Below, one piece after another: positions 1 through 8,806 of a stretch of DNA of 42,621 nucleotides. Position 1 is the first letter of the stretch. Each line of letters starts with the position of its first letter. Below the pieces are notes generated by a model, which made no database searches, had not been told where the DNA came from, and was given only the letters and a program-made list of their open reading frames with translations. A program made the position numbers and the translations under genes. This DNA is from Acidobacteriota bacterium (GTDB taxonomy: Bacteria; Acidobacteriota; Terriglobia; Bryobacterales; Bryobacteraceae). The stretch covers positions 1-42,621 of the forward strand of contig JANXLY010000101.1 of assembly GCA_025354885.1 (NCBI GenBank), given 5' to 3'.

Positions 1-374
1 CGAACAGTTATCTTGCCGTCGTCTCTTTCTCCTCCATAGATTGACGGATTCATCGTCCAAGATCCAACAGTCCTGGGATGGGTTACACCTTTTCGAATTC
101 CTATGGAGTCCTAGAATATGGTCCATCCAGTATCTCCAAAATTTACTTCAGTGGTTTACCAGAGCGTTTTCCCAAGCTGAACGTTGCGGAGCTCGGACGG
201 AATTATGCGGATCACAACCACTGCCGAAATCGATGTAAGTCCTAATATGCCTCTGATCTAATCGGCCCACCATGTACCAAGTACCGAAGCGAAAATTCGA
301 TATACTGCTTGCTCCATGAAAAATAGCCAGACTCAACGACGCGTTCGTTTTCAGCAAAGCCCGAGCATCTGCAA
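1..374. other. No supported gene at window edge
   Basis: No recognisable gene. The plus-strand frame from about 45 to 237 stays open and its composition is protein-like, but it has no convincing start and matches no family I know. It could be the 3' remnant of a degraded gene. Confidence 0.4.
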
Positions 375-680
375 ATGAAGATACTCTGGTGCTGGCGCTG
401 TCAAATGGACATTCCGATGCTCGACGACGATGAATTTAGACATGCTTTTTCGTTAAGCGGAACCGGGGCTGGCGATTTAAGGGATGAGCCTGTTTTACAA
501 GAATATGAACGGATCACCGGATTTCACGAGACGAACATCAACGCTGTCTACCACCATGTCATCTCGCATTATGGTCCACCGTGCTCTAGCTGCGGAAAGC
601 CGCTTCGCAGTCCGAGAGCGAAATTCTGTGCAGCCTGTGGGGAATCAGCAGGATCGACCGAACAGAAGCTAGCCGATTGA
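375..680 (+). CDS. Small zinc-ribbon protein
   Basis: Protein of 101 residues. The C-terminal half holds two CxxC knuckles (CSSCG and CAACG, about residues 70-73 and 87-90), the usual geometry of a zinc ribbon that binds one zinc ion. The N-terminus has a further CWRC motif. The middle (ITGFHETN, then YHHVISHYGPPC) resembles small conserved zinc-ribbon proteins of Acidobacteria that I remember only as hypothetical. The ATG at 375 directly precedes the conserved start, so I keep it. It is probably cytoplasmic, with unknown function. Its end overlaps the next remnant by 4 nt. I am confident it is a real gene but not of its role. Confidence 0.75.
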   Translation: MKILWCWRCQMDIPMLDDDEFRHAFSLSGTGAGDLRDEPVLQEYERITGFHETNINAVYHHVISHYGPPCSSCGKPLRSPRAKFCAACGESAGSTEQKLAD

Positions 681-1015
681 TTCAGTTTGGTTCGACTTTG
701 GCTTTCGTAAATCAGAACTGGTTGATATCTTGGCAATTGCGTGGTGGCAAGGCAAGCCTGGCTTGGGATCAGATGGTTCGCGGCGATCTGGATCTGGAGG
801 AGCGGCGACGTCTGAAGGCTGAACTCTTCGCCTATTGTCGGCAGGACACGCTGGCGATAGCGAAGGTGCTTGAGCGGCTCAGGGCATCCGCGTGCCAGCT
901 TGATAGGAGGGCTTACGCGCCTCTTCAGCGCACACCTAGAACACAACTGGCACATGGAGGAGTGCAATCGCTCCGGTGGCCAGCAGGCACGCGGAGACAC
1001 ACAGCCCTTTCGTGA
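677..1015 (+). pseudogene. 3' remnant of a DUF2779-type gene
   Basis: About residues 23-68 of this reading (GGKASLAW, then RGDLDLEERRRLK, then YCRQDTLAIAKVLERLR) resemble the extreme C-terminus of DUF2779 proteins. Those are nuclease-fold proteins that end in a YCxxDTxAM-type motif after a GGMAS segment. Complete members are several hundred residues long, so only the tail survives. The sequence after residue 70 looks random and runs out of frame to a chance stop. It has a TTG start overlapping the zinc-ribbon stop, with no sign of real initiation. It is probably a relic, and it lies at the 3' side of the helicase operon on the opposite strand. Confidence 0.55.
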
Positions 1016-1031
1016 ACCTCACAACAAGATC

Positions 1032-3911
1032 TTAGAGAATTGGATCATCGGGATGAAGACGCATCAAGAGCTGCTGCTGAACTGATCTCGGCAGCGGCAC
1101 GCGATCTGCTCGCCGGTCCGTCGACGCCTCATCGACGTCGTATTGTTCGCCCATCATGATCTGAAACCAACGCTCTCGATCACGGACCACTCGATACATC
1201 TTTTCATCCTGAGTGCCCGCCAAATAGGGCATATAGAGTAGAATCGATTCCTTGACGAGCTCAGATTTGGAGCCGATGCGGTCCACTCGTCCTGACCGCT
1301 GCTCAAGCGTTGAGGGATTCCAACAAAGGTCGTGATGAATCACGTGGCGGCAATAACGGTGCAGATCCACACCCTCTGCCAACACACTGCTCGCAACTAG
1401 AATTTCCGGGAAAAGGGGGGAGTTGAAAGTGAGCAGCAGCTTTTGCCGCGTATCGGCCTTCACTTCTCCATTGGCCAAACGTACGTTGGGGAGCAATACT
1501 GCTCCAGCGTCAATTTCCGCAGTCCCAGCCTCAGCGGGGTCAAAAGTGGCCCTGACCGCCTTGCCAAAGTGCGTGCCCGTCTGAACACTATCAAGCGCCG
1601 CCAGGAGCTTCTCGCGCTCATCCTCAATGCACCCAGCAAGGAACCCACAAAACCCTTCGATCTGCTTGCGAAGCGACTGTTGAGAATCGACTGGACTCTC
1701 CACCACTGTAACGAAGGCTTTCGCTAGATCAGACCGCGTGAGGGGTAAGTACCGCACGAGAAACGATGGTGTTCGGAGAAAACGCCGGATGACCTCTACG
1801 ACTCTGTCACGATCACTAGAAGACAGCGTGAAGGGCCGGACGACTTCCTGTAACCAGTCAGTCACTACACCCCGTAGACGCTCGTCCTTGAAGAACTCGT
1901 CGCCACGATCATCCAGAGCTGCCTGCACTTGTTTATAGGACTGACCTGGTAATTTCAACTGACCAAGACGCAGGATTTCCTGATGAAGCAGAGCAGAGAT
2001 GTGTAGCCGCAGCGCCCGCCCGGTAGCGCGATAGTGGCAGAAGACCAGCACTTTCTCTCCCGCCCGCCAAAGGGCTACCGCCCGCTCGGCTGTGGCGCTA
2101 ATTTTCGGGTGCGCTGAGCGCACGTCGCGGTCGTCCTTCGCCAACGATTTATCCAAGTGGTGTAGGTACCACTCCAGCTCTGGCGGCATTTCACCACTTG
2201 TCACATCCGCATCTTCGTCGGAATCGTTGGCCCCTTTCCTAGTCATTAAATAAGCCTCGAATGACGAAGCCAATCCTTCCGCGAATAATGCACGCCCCTG
2301 TGTCGACGCAGCTAGCAAGGCCTGGGCGCGGCCGGCCAGAAGGAAGGGTAGGAGAACTGTTTCGGGAATGTCCAGACCGGAAGATGGATCTCCCCCGTCG
2401 CGAATAGCGGCACCTGTGAGGAGAAGGCGGCGATCCACCTCGGGCACCCCCGACACGTGCTTCGGTTTCATGTGCCGCAATACCCAGGGCGACAGCTTAG
2501 CTTCGGCCGCTTGCATTTTCAGTTTAGTATGCCGGACCTGATCGGCCACTTGCGCAATGATACCCTCCCCTTCAGCCACCTGTGCTCGATCCCACCACTG
2601 CTCAACATCCAGCGGCGTCCCGTCCTCTGCGACGATCTGTTCTGGCCGGAGCCGCCCCCATACCCGGTCCAAGCGAAGCGCTGCCGCCTGCGCTTCATCA
2701 AGAACCGATCCGAGCTCAGCCATCTCGTCCAGAAACAGGGATCGGGACATCTGCGGCTTACGGGCGCTGGTCCACGCGATGCCTTCAAATCGCTCGAGGA
2801 TGCGGACCAACTCAGTGTGGCCAAGCTGGAACGGCGTCGCCGTCAGAAAAAGCATCCGATCGAACTTGTCACCAAACGGACCAGCTTTAAGCTCTTCGGA
2901 ACGAGCGGCCCATTCTTCCGAGGCGAACAGGGATGCAAGGCGGGTCTCTGGATTTTTCACGTGGTGGGCTTCGTCGAGCACGAGGAGCGGCGAGCAGAAC
3001 TCCGCCCGGCGAAACGCGAGCTTCCAAACCTTTTCCATCGCGGCATTGAGTGCGCGCCGGACGTTACGAAGTCGTTCGTCAATGTTTGAAGATTCCCGTA
3101 GTGGGAGTTTCTTAAGCTCCTCAATTAAAGCCTTTAGTTCCTTGTCCTTGCTGGACATCTTCTCGAGAACTTCGGCCAGATGGTCGGGAACCGGATTGTA
3201 GACGTACTGTTCTTTAGAACCGTCGACGACTGCCCGATTCTTGCTGCGCCCCGATTTGGACGGCCCATTCTGAAGCTTCCCCAACAGACCCGGCGCCTTA
3301 TTATCAATCTCCCCACCCCACGACTTGTACGGCGTATCCAGAAGCTTCCCCAACAGACCGGGCGCTCGTGTCTCAAAACTGGAATTGAGCCCTAGTAATT
3401 TTCCTGCAAACTTTTGAAAGCTGCTCCGTTGCGCGGCCAGTGATGAGCGCCCCTTGAAGGCACGCTGAATGACGGCAAGCTTGACTAAGCCGTCCCCGAG
3501 ACTCCTATTCAATGCTCCGTGAGTTAAGAAGATTAGATGACTGCGTTGCTCTGAGCGGTCGCCCAGGAGGCGGAGAAAGTGGACCCCCGAGTCGGCTCGA
3601 GTTGCTTTAAACCGGTTCCGCAGGTTGCTCGAAAGACATTTTTGCTTAAAGACCTGCCAGTCGCTTGGCCACTTCTTACTGAGATTAGGTGGCCACATCA
3701 CCACGACCGGGCCTGCATCTGGGTGTTCAGCCATAATAGACACCGCCACGGCCATTGCGACGAATGTCTTCCCCATGCCGACTTCATCCGCAAGAATCAC
3801 GCCTGGCTGTCTCGCGAATCTGGCCAGTAGCTCAGAGGCTGCGCGCTCTTGCCTCCGACCATCTTCCTCAGCGATGCGGTCATTGCATAGGCTGATCTCT
3901 GGATTCAGCAT
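1032..3911 (-). CDS. SNF2-type superfamily 2 DNA helicase
   Basis: 959-residue ATP-dependent helicase/translocase. Motif I (ADEVGMGKT) is at residues 41-49, the DEAH box (VLDEAHH) at 311-317, motif III (FLTATP) at about 355-360, and motifs V/VI (SSVLAEGVDL, then QRSGRVDRIG) near 841-884. The C-terminal 75 residues are an extension. Residues 183-228, between motifs I and II, carry an internal duplication of APGLLGKL. The ATG at 3911 has a strong GGAGG seven bases upstream and overlaps the nuclease stop by 7 nt, so the genes are translationally coupled. This is the last gene of the three-gene operon. Family knowledge: such helicases partner nucleases in defence or repair. A role in restricting foreign DNA is inferred from context. 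Confidence 0.85.
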   Translation of the reverse strand: MLNPEISLCNDRIAEEDGRRQERAASELLARFARQPGVILADEVGMGKTFVAMAVAVSIMAEHPDAGPVVVMWPPNLSKKWPSDWQVFKQKCLSSNLRNRFKATRADSGVHFLRLLGDRSEQRSHLIFLTHGALNRSLGDGLVKLAVIQRAFKGRSSLAAQRSSFQKFAGKLLGLNSSFETRAPGLLGKLLDTPYKSWGGEIDNKAPGLLGKLQNGPSKSGRSKNRAVVDGSKEQYVYNPVPDHLAEVLEKMSSKDKELKALIEELKKLPLRESSNIDERLRNVRRALNAAMEKVWKLAFRRAEFCSPLLVLDEAHHVKNPETRLASLFASEEWAARSEELKAGPFGDKFDRMLFLTATPFQLGHTELVRILERFEGIAWTSARKPQMSRSLFLDEMAELGSVLDEAQAAALRLDRVWGRLRPEQIVAEDGTPLDVEQWWDRAQVAEGEGIIAQVADQVRHTKLKMQAAEAKLSPWVLRHMKPKHVSGVPEVDRRLLLTGAAIRDGGDPSSGLDIPETVLLPFLLAGRAQALLAASTQGRALFAEGLASSFEAYLMTRKGANDSDEDADVTSGEMPPELEWYLHHLDKSLAKDDRDVRSAHPKISATAERAVALWRAGEKVLVFCHYRATGRALRLHISALLHQEILRLGQLKLPGQSYKQVQAALDDRGDEFFKDERLRGVVTDWLQEVVRPFTLSSSDRDRVVEVIRRFLRTPSFLVRYLPLTRSDLAKAFVTVVESPVDSQQSLRKQIEGFCGFLAGCIEDEREKLLAALDSVQTGTHFGKAVRATFDPAEAGTAEIDAGAVLLPNVRLANGEVKADTRQKLLLTFNSPLFPEILVASSVLAEGVDLHRYCRHVIHHDLCWNPSTLEQRSGRVDRIGSKSELVKESILLYMPYLAGTQDEKMYRVVRDRERWFQIMMGEQYDVDEASTDRRADRVPLPRSVQQQLLMRLHPDDPIL
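3272..3365. repeat. In-frame 69-bp tandem duplication in helicase gene
   Basis: A 25-base unit beginning GAAGCTTCCCCAACAGACC starts at 3272 and again at 3341, with one mismatch. The 69-base period adds exactly 23 residues, so the helicase frame is kept. The protein reads APGLLGKL twice (residues 183-190 and 206-213) in a variable insert between motifs I and II. Confidence 0.8.
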
Positions 3912-5938
3912 CCTTTCGCCTCCGAGAACGCCGCAGTGACGTAGTTTTCCAACGTGCTTGTCGCTGCCGCCGAGGGCAAACCGAGAGCTTGGAGTTCAAT
4001 CTCTCGAATCACGGTGCCTAGACACTCAATGATGATGTTTTTCGAAAGGCCACCTACAGCAGGCTTTTTAGGGTTAACACGGCCAAGCGCCAGGGCGAGT
4101 TCAGCGAGACAAAATTTCGCCTCGCCAGGAAGCTTCGCCTCCTTGGCCAGTGCGTGCGCGAGCGTCATCGGTCCAATGGGCCCGCGGAGACGCCACTCGA
4201 ATGCCTCGCGGGCCAATGCCGGCTGTTCGAGCCGCTCTCGGAGCCGCTCGAGGGCAATGGCCACGCGCTTGGTGCGGCGTAGCAGAAACCCCTGTGAATC
4301 CAATCGCTTCAGAGGGTCCAACTCAATGTTCTGGCGAGTGCGATTGGTTCTACGCCGGAGGACGTCGATCACGGCCTGCGGCAGGGACCGCGCGGATGCA
4401 AGGATCTCAAGCAGCTCCTCAAGAGAGAGATTTTGAAGTGCTTCGGGAGGGAGCAACGCTGCGGGGTTCGAGACGTTGACAGGCCAGCTTGCGACGGCCA
4501 CACCGTCGGCGTGTTCCCACGAGACTTCGAGCACAAATGGAATAGGCCGACCTGTCCAGTCAAAATTGTGTGGACCTACATCGCCACTGTTGGAAGCGCT
4601 CTGAACTTCGAGACCATCTGGTATGCGGATTGCCCAAACAGTAGGGAGGTTGCGCGCGAGGACGATTCGCAGAACCGGCGGTGGCCCCGGAACAAAGATT
4701 GCCTCTTGAAACGCCGTAGGCAGTAACGGGCCCAACACTCCGCCTTCGTCTTCCTCACGCTCATGCTCCCAATCGATGGCATTGGAATCTGGATCTAACT
4801 TGTCGTCGCACCATTCAGGCCAGATGTTATCGAATACGGTGAAGTCTAAGTGGGACTTGCGCATCCGGTAGACGAGATTGGCTTCGCAATTACCTCGACG
4901 CTCACTTGCGCCCAACCCAGATGTCGTGAAGTTACTCGATCCGATCAGCAACATCTGCCACTCGTCATTAGCCAGGATAATCATCTTGGCATGGAGGTCT
5001 CGCAACTCTCCCTTCTGTTCATGAGAGACCCGCTTGACAGTCACGGAGCAAGTCTCTAAAGCGAGCTCAATCATCCCTTTTGGGGCATAGGCCTTAAGAC
5101 GCCCTTCGGGCAGATCGTCGGCTCGAACATAGAACACCACTTCGCGATTGCCCTTTTTAGCCAGCAACTTGATCAGGCCACTCACTGCGACGTGATCGCC
5201 CGGCGGACAATCGAAGAAGGGCGATAGAACATGAGCAACACGAGGCGGTCCGCCTGAGGGCCAGAGCTCCCCTAACTGGGACAACACCCGGCGTCTTGGG
5301 AGGCCGAAAACTGGAACGGCACTTCGTTTGTCGGTTGTCACAGCAGGCCAGCTACTGATCCGGTGCCGGACGGACGTTAAGGCCTCGCGAGCACGGCGTA
5401 TAGGACCTTCCGCCGCCTGATCACCAACAGCGAGTTTGAGCACTTCAACAAGAAACTCAATGACTTTCGCAACGGCTGACTTGTCGCCTCCTTTGGTTCT
5501 CGACAATTCGATCGTTCCGAAGACCTCCAGGTTCTTTCGATAACCAGGTTCAGTGAGGTTGCCCGAGCCAATGATGGCTCTCACGTGGTTACCCCAAGTG
5601 AGTAAGGACAGTTTCGAATGTTGAATTGCTCCCGGCACCAGGACACCGAGCACATCCCAACGAAGACTTTCTTTGTCCCGCGCGTGCCGACGATCAACTA
5701 GGGCGCACACAGTGGCCGACGCCAACTTTTCCTCGCGCTCGATCAGGTAGCCAACCGACTCACTCTCCGAGGGATGCGTGTTCATTTTAAGAAAACGTCC
5801 GAGGCACTCGGTCTCAAAGAACGTTGAGTCGAATGTGAAGCTCGTGGCCACACAGACCAGCGGATCTCCGGCACCTTCAGGTGCCTCCCAGAGATCAAGT
5901 GGCTTGGCGAAGGTGTCGCCGGTCTTACGCCGTCCCAT
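3905..5938 (-). CDS. Phospholipase D-like nuclease with two HxK motifs
   Basis: 677 residues from the preferred ATG at 5938. That start has AAGG nine bases upstream and overlaps the previous gene by 14 nt; an ATG at 5983 would extend it by 15 residues into that gene. There are two half-active-site motifs typical of PLD-superfamily nucleases: HSK (about residues 107-109) followed by GSGNLT, and HAK (about 316-318) followed by GSSNFT. The Asp of the classical HKD is not conserved, as in many nuclease-type members. A long C-terminal region (about 400-677) has no domain I recognise. No signal peptide, so probably cytoplasmic. As the middle gene between an unknown protein and a helicase, it is probably the nuclease effector of the module. 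Confidence 0.8.
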   Translation of the reverse strand: MGRRKTGDTFAKPLDLWEAPEGAGDPLVCVATSFTFDSTFFETECLGRFLKMNTHPSESESVGYLIEREEKLASATVCALVDRRHARDKESLRWDVLGVLVPGAIQHSKLSLLTWGNHVRAIIGSGNLTEPGYRKNLEVFGTIELSRTKGGDKSAVAKVIEFLVEVLKLAVGDQAAEGPIRRAREALTSVRHRISSWPAVTTDKRSAVPVFGLPRRRVLSQLGELWPSGGPPRVAHVLSPFFDCPPGDHVAVSGLIKLLAKKGNREVVFYVRADDLPEGRLKAYAPKGMIELALETCSVTVKRVSHEQKGELRDLHAKMIILANDEWQMLLIGSSNFTTSGLGASERRGNCEANLVYRMRKSHLDFTVFDNIWPEWCDDKLDPDSNAIDWEHEREEDEGGVLGPLLPTAFQEAIFVPGPPPVLRIVLARNLPTVWAIRIPDGLEVQSASNSGDVGPHNFDWTGRPIPFVLEVSWEHADGVAVASWPVNVSNPAALLPPEALQNLSLEELLEILASARSLPQAVIDVLRRRTNRTRQNIELDPLKRLDSQGFLLRRTKRVAIALERLRERLEQPALAREAFEWRLRGPIGPMTLAHALAKEAKLPGEAKFCLAELALALGRVNPKKPAVGGLSKNIIIECLGTVIREIELQALGLPSAAATSTLENYVTAAFSEAKGC

Positions 5939-7250
5939 GTGCGTCTGCCTTAAGGTCGGACCAGAATGAACGAGCAGTGTCAATCCTGTACTTGCGATTC
6001 CACCGCTCGCGAACTTGCGGCTTCTCGCTCAGTCGATAAGGCACCCGAACAAACGCCTTGCAATTCGGCGAAATCTCGAACCAATCCCGTTTCCCATCCG
6101 GCTTCTTCGCTTTCTGCACTTGGGTATGGCGCGCCAACACAGCCTCGAACAGTTCTGCGGGCTTCGATACCTGATCAAAACCATCGGACAGATTGGCAAG
6201 GTTCTGCTGAACACCAATAGTCGCAACACGACCAACCGCCGCTTCAGCCTCCCTAATGGCGTGAGATAGCTGCCCAGAAATCTGACAGGCGGCTTCCGAA
6301 TGATTGAAGTCATTCCCGTCTATGGCTCGTGCGCCTGCTTCAGTGGAGAGATACCGGGCCCAGTCAAACGCTCGCTCGAGAAGCGCACACATATCTTCGA
6401 AGGCGGCAATGGCAAAGAGGCGACGCTTTAAGTCTTCAGAGGCCCTCGGAATCAGCCACTGAACAACGAGGTGCGACTCTGGCAGGTTGCCGTCGGGCGC
6501 ATTCTCCAGCAACCGAAACACCTCTCTTCGTGGTCCGCCACGGCGATTCTTCAAGAGTCCATAAAGGAATGCAGCCTCGGCTTGCCCGATCAATCTTGGA
6601 GCCAAGTGGCCGGCAAGGAGGTTCCATCCCTGCCAAGAAGTAGAGCGGCGAATGCATGCCTCTCGAAGGCCTTCTTCAACTGCCGCGCGCAGAAGTTGTC
6701 GGACCTTCGTCCCCTTACCCGAGCTCACCGAACCCGGCAGGAAGCCGTCCAGGCCTTGCTCCGTCTGCCATGCTTTGAGGAGATCATGCCCGTTGTCTGC
6801 GAGACGGAAGTCATCGTCGACAATGCCAAGGTGCCGCGCCAGTGGCTTGTACACGCCATGAAAGCCGAAGATGCTTGGCACCCTAAGATAAGTTCGGGCG
6901 CACATCGGCTCACCACTGTTCTTGGCCGCCTGTGCCTTGAGGGTTCCGGGAGTGCCTACTGTGTCTTCACTATCACCCGCGCGGACGAAACCTTCAACCA
7001 GGAGCCATTCGAAGACAAGATATGCAGGTGTGACGTGGTCGCCAGCCACCCTGTCCTCGAGTCCATCGCAAACTGCCGCTGACACGGCGACGGCCGTAAG
7101 AAAGCGTGGTCGAGACATTCGAGCTCGCAAACCCGGCAGGATTTCTTCCGCAAGCCGATCGCCAATCGCCGAGAGGCCCAACGGATCGAGCGCTCCCTCG
7201 GTCTCGGTCTCGGGGTCCAGGAGTGTTAGAAACGGTAGTCCGCTAATCAT
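5925..7250 (-). CDS. Uncharacterised first gene of helicase/PLD operon
   Basis: 441 residues with no signal peptide or membrane segment and mostly helical character. I recognise no catalytic motif. The N-terminus has a conserved-looking block (LGLSAIGDRLAEEILPGL, then RARMSRPRFLTAVAVS). Length, position beside a helicase and a PLD protein, and this block remind me of the DUF6361 family, which I recall near helicase/PLD genes; I could not confirm this and the resemblance is weak. The gene leads the operon and overlaps the nuclease start by 14 nt, so the three products are probably made in fixed ratio. It may be the recognition or scaffold subunit. Upstream lies about 300 bp of non-coding DNA, where the operon promoter should be. 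Confidence 0.65.
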   Translation of the reverse strand: MISGLPFLTLLDPETETEGALDPLGLSAIGDRLAEEILPGLRARMSRPRFLTAVAVSAAVCDGLEDRVAGDHVTPAYLVFEWLLVEGFVRAGDSEDTVGTPGTLKAQAAKNSGEPMCARTYLRVPSIFGFHGVYKPLARHLGIVDDDFRLADNGHDLLKAWQTEQGLDGFLPGSVSSGKGTKVRQLLRAAVEEGLREACIRRSTSWQGWNLLAGHLAPRLIGQAEAAFLYGLLKNRRGGPRREVFRLLENAPDGNLPESHLVVQWLIPRASEDLKRRLFAIAAFEDMCALLERAFDWARYLSTEAGARAIDGNDFNHSEAACQISGQLSHAIREAEAAVGRVATIGVQQNLANLSDGFDQVSKPAELFEAVLARHTQVQKAKKPDGKRDWFEISPNCKAFVRVPYRLSEKPQVRERWNRKYRIDTARSFWSDLKADAHGTA

Positions 7251-7564
7251 ATTGGTCGAACCGACCTTTGCCCTTCAGCCTGTTCCGCCAATATGCATAG
7301 CTTACCTCACCGATCTTTACACTTTTCCGACGGATGTGCTCCACATAAATTCCGTCCGAGCCCGCAAGGGCAGCCCGCTAACGTTTCGTAGCGTGCGATC
7401 CGGGGCAATCCATGTCGAGTTCCGTAACCTTCCGGCAAGCGTGCTGAACGCTTGGCTAGAATTCGTGACGCCGTCCGTTGGGACGGTTTCGAACTCACGG
7501 AATCGCAGTTTTCTTTGTATCTCCATTGAATTAACATTGGAAGTACGAAAGACGAGGTGCCTGA
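7251..7564. other. Divergent intergenic region
   Basis: 314 bp between the leftward helicase operon and the rightward abrB/doc pair. It must contain both promoters, but I see no strong sigma-70 match. A short inverted repeat, CCGTCC-N4-GGACGG, lies at 7471-7486 and is too weak to call a terminator. No gene seen. Confidence 0.4.
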
Positions 7565-7795
7565 ATGCTTAAGAAGCTCACCAAACACGGAAACAGCCTG
7601 GCGCTTATTATCGACCGGCCGATTCTGGATCTGCTGAAGATCGACACGGAGACCCCGCTCGACATCAGCACCGACGGCACGCGCCTCATTATTGCTCCTG
7701 CCGCGGCACCTCTCGCCAGGAAGAAAAAGTTTGACGCCGCACAGGAATGGGCGCACAAGCGGTACGGCAAGGCATTCGAGAAACTGGCCAAGTAA
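7565..7795 (+). CDS. AbrB/MazE-type antitoxin
   Basis: 76 residues. The N-terminal half (LKKLTKHGNSLALIIDRPIL, then LLKID) is the swapped-hairpin AbrB fold used by MazE-like antitoxins to bind their promoter. The C-terminal half is basic and alanine-rich and should wrap the toxin. It is directly followed by a Doc-family toxin gene, so it is the antitoxin of that pair. A GAGGTG element lies 5 bases before the ATG. A decayed second copy of its 5' part lies at 12178. Proteins of this type repress their own operon. Confidence 0.85.
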   Translation: MLKKLTKHGNSLALIIDRPILDLLKIDTETPLDISTDGTRLIIAPAAAPLARKKKFDAAQEWAHKRYGKAFEKLAK

Positions 7796-7844
7796 GGAGC
7801 CGCAGGAACTCGCGTGGATCCACTGTGTCCTTTCTCTGGATGAA

Positions 7845-8222
7845 GTGCTGGAGATGCACCAGCAGCAGATTGACCAATATGGCGGATCGCCCGGTATTCG
7901 TGATTCTGGAGGGTTGCAGTCGGCGATTGCGACTCCACAGGCCAGCAACGGTAGCGAATATCTTCACCCGTCCATACCCGCCATGGCTGCGGCCTACCTG
8001 TTTCACATTAGCCAGAACCACGCCTTTGTCGACGGCAACAAGCGAGTGGGCGCAAACGCGGTGATCACGGTCCTTCTGATGAACGATTGGGAACCGGATT
8101 TCGAGCCAAACGAACTCGCCGATGTGGTGTTGTCGGGCGTCGTGGACAAAGCCGCGGTGACAGCACTTTTCGAATTGCATTGCCACCCAGCGACACCGCC
8201 CTGGCGGAATAGGGTGGAGTGA
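7845..8222 (+). CDS. doc: Doc/Fic-fold toxin (death-on-curing family)
   Basis: The core motif NHAFVDGNKR matches the Doc variant of the Fic motif, HxFx(D/N)(A/G)NKR. The rest (YGGSPGIRDSGGLQSAIATP, then HPSIPAMAAAYLFHI) also follows the family. Doc of phage P1 phosphorylates elongation factor EF-Tu; the same target here is assumed. The start is uncertain. Homology begins near 7830 (LSLDEVLEMH) with no ATG just upstream, so GTG 7845 or ATG 7854 is likely. The frame is open back to an ATG at 7692, but that would overlap the antitoxin by 104 nt. An AAGGAG at 7794-7799 sits on the antitoxin stop and suggests coupling. Confidence 0.85.
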   Translation: MLEMHQQQIDQYGGSPGIRDSGGLQSAIATPQASNGSEYLHPSIPAMAAAYLFHISQNHAFVDGNKRVGANAVITVLLMNDWEPDFEPNELADVVLSGVVDKAAVTALFELHCHPATPPWRNRVE

Positions 8223-8261
8223 AGTGTACAACCGAATTGTGGGCTCGATGGGGCATCGTTT

Positions 8262-8795
8262 CTTCTCGCCGAACGCAGAATCATCGTCTCGTATTACGCC
8301 ATCCGATGCTGGTGTCAGAAATTCGGTCCCGACTATGTCCGAAAACTCAAGCGGCGTCAGGGCCGCCTCGGGGATATTTGGCACTTGGACGAAGTCTTCC
8401 TTCGAATCAACGGAAAGCAACAATACCTCTGGCGCGTCGCAGAACGATTCTTTCGAAGGCTGCTAAACGGCCAAGGCAAAGAATCACTTTGCATCGTTAC
8501 CGACAAACTCAGAAGCTACTCGACCGCGATGCGAACGATCTTATCCGGCGTGCCTCACATCAACCAACCCGCCAAAGAGAACGGCAAATGCTCCGATTCA
8601 AATCCGCCGGCCAAGCCCAACGGTTTCTCTCGCTCCACGGCATAGTCCAGAATCTTTTCCGAGTGGGCCGCCATTTGCTGAGTTCAACGCAGGTTCTTTC
8701 GCGGGAAGGCAGACCGAGACAGCAGCCTGAGGCGGTTCGACAACAACCGAGCCCCACGAGCTAAAACGTCCACTGTCCGCACAACTTGACAATGG
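8262..8795 (+). mobile_element. Decayed IS6-family element (copy 1)
   Basis: Pieces of an IS6-type transposase are readable across all three frames: LLAERRIIVS (DNA-binding part), RRQGRLGDIWHLDEVFLRING (first catalytic Asp), ERFFRRLLNGQGKE, VTDKLRSYSTAMRTILSG (second Asp), then QPTRQRERQMLRFKSAGQAQ and LFRVGRHLLSS. The stretch after WRVA lacks the usual DQDG segment, and part of the DDE core is lost. The right end (ACAACTTGACAATG at 8781-8794) matches the right terminus of copy 2 at 18 kb. No left terminal repeat was found, so the left end is truncated. It is non-functional. Confidence 0.8.
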
Positions 8796-8806
8796 CCGGC
8801 GATGCA

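Noticed and set aside
45-237. Open plus-strand frame with protein-like composition at the left edge
   Set aside because: No start codon, no Shine-Dalgarno and no family resemblance; could be a degraded gene but cannot be supported.
2457-3201. Long plus-strand open frames opposite the helicase gene
   Set aside because: They are antisense shadows of a GC-rich coding strand, without start signals or family likeness.
1032-7250. Assigning the operon to DISARM, Mokosh or Dpd
   Set aside because: DISARM needs DUF1998 and a methyltransferase, Mokosh an SF1 helicase and Dpd many deazaguanine genes; none are present.
7471-7486. Hairpin CCGTCC-N4-GGACGG as a terminator
   Set aside because: The stem is six pairs and no T-run follows; it is too weak.
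7692-7844. Longer Doc protein from the ATG at 7692
   Set aside because: It would overlap the antitoxin by 104 nt and the extra N-terminus is unlike any Doc protein.
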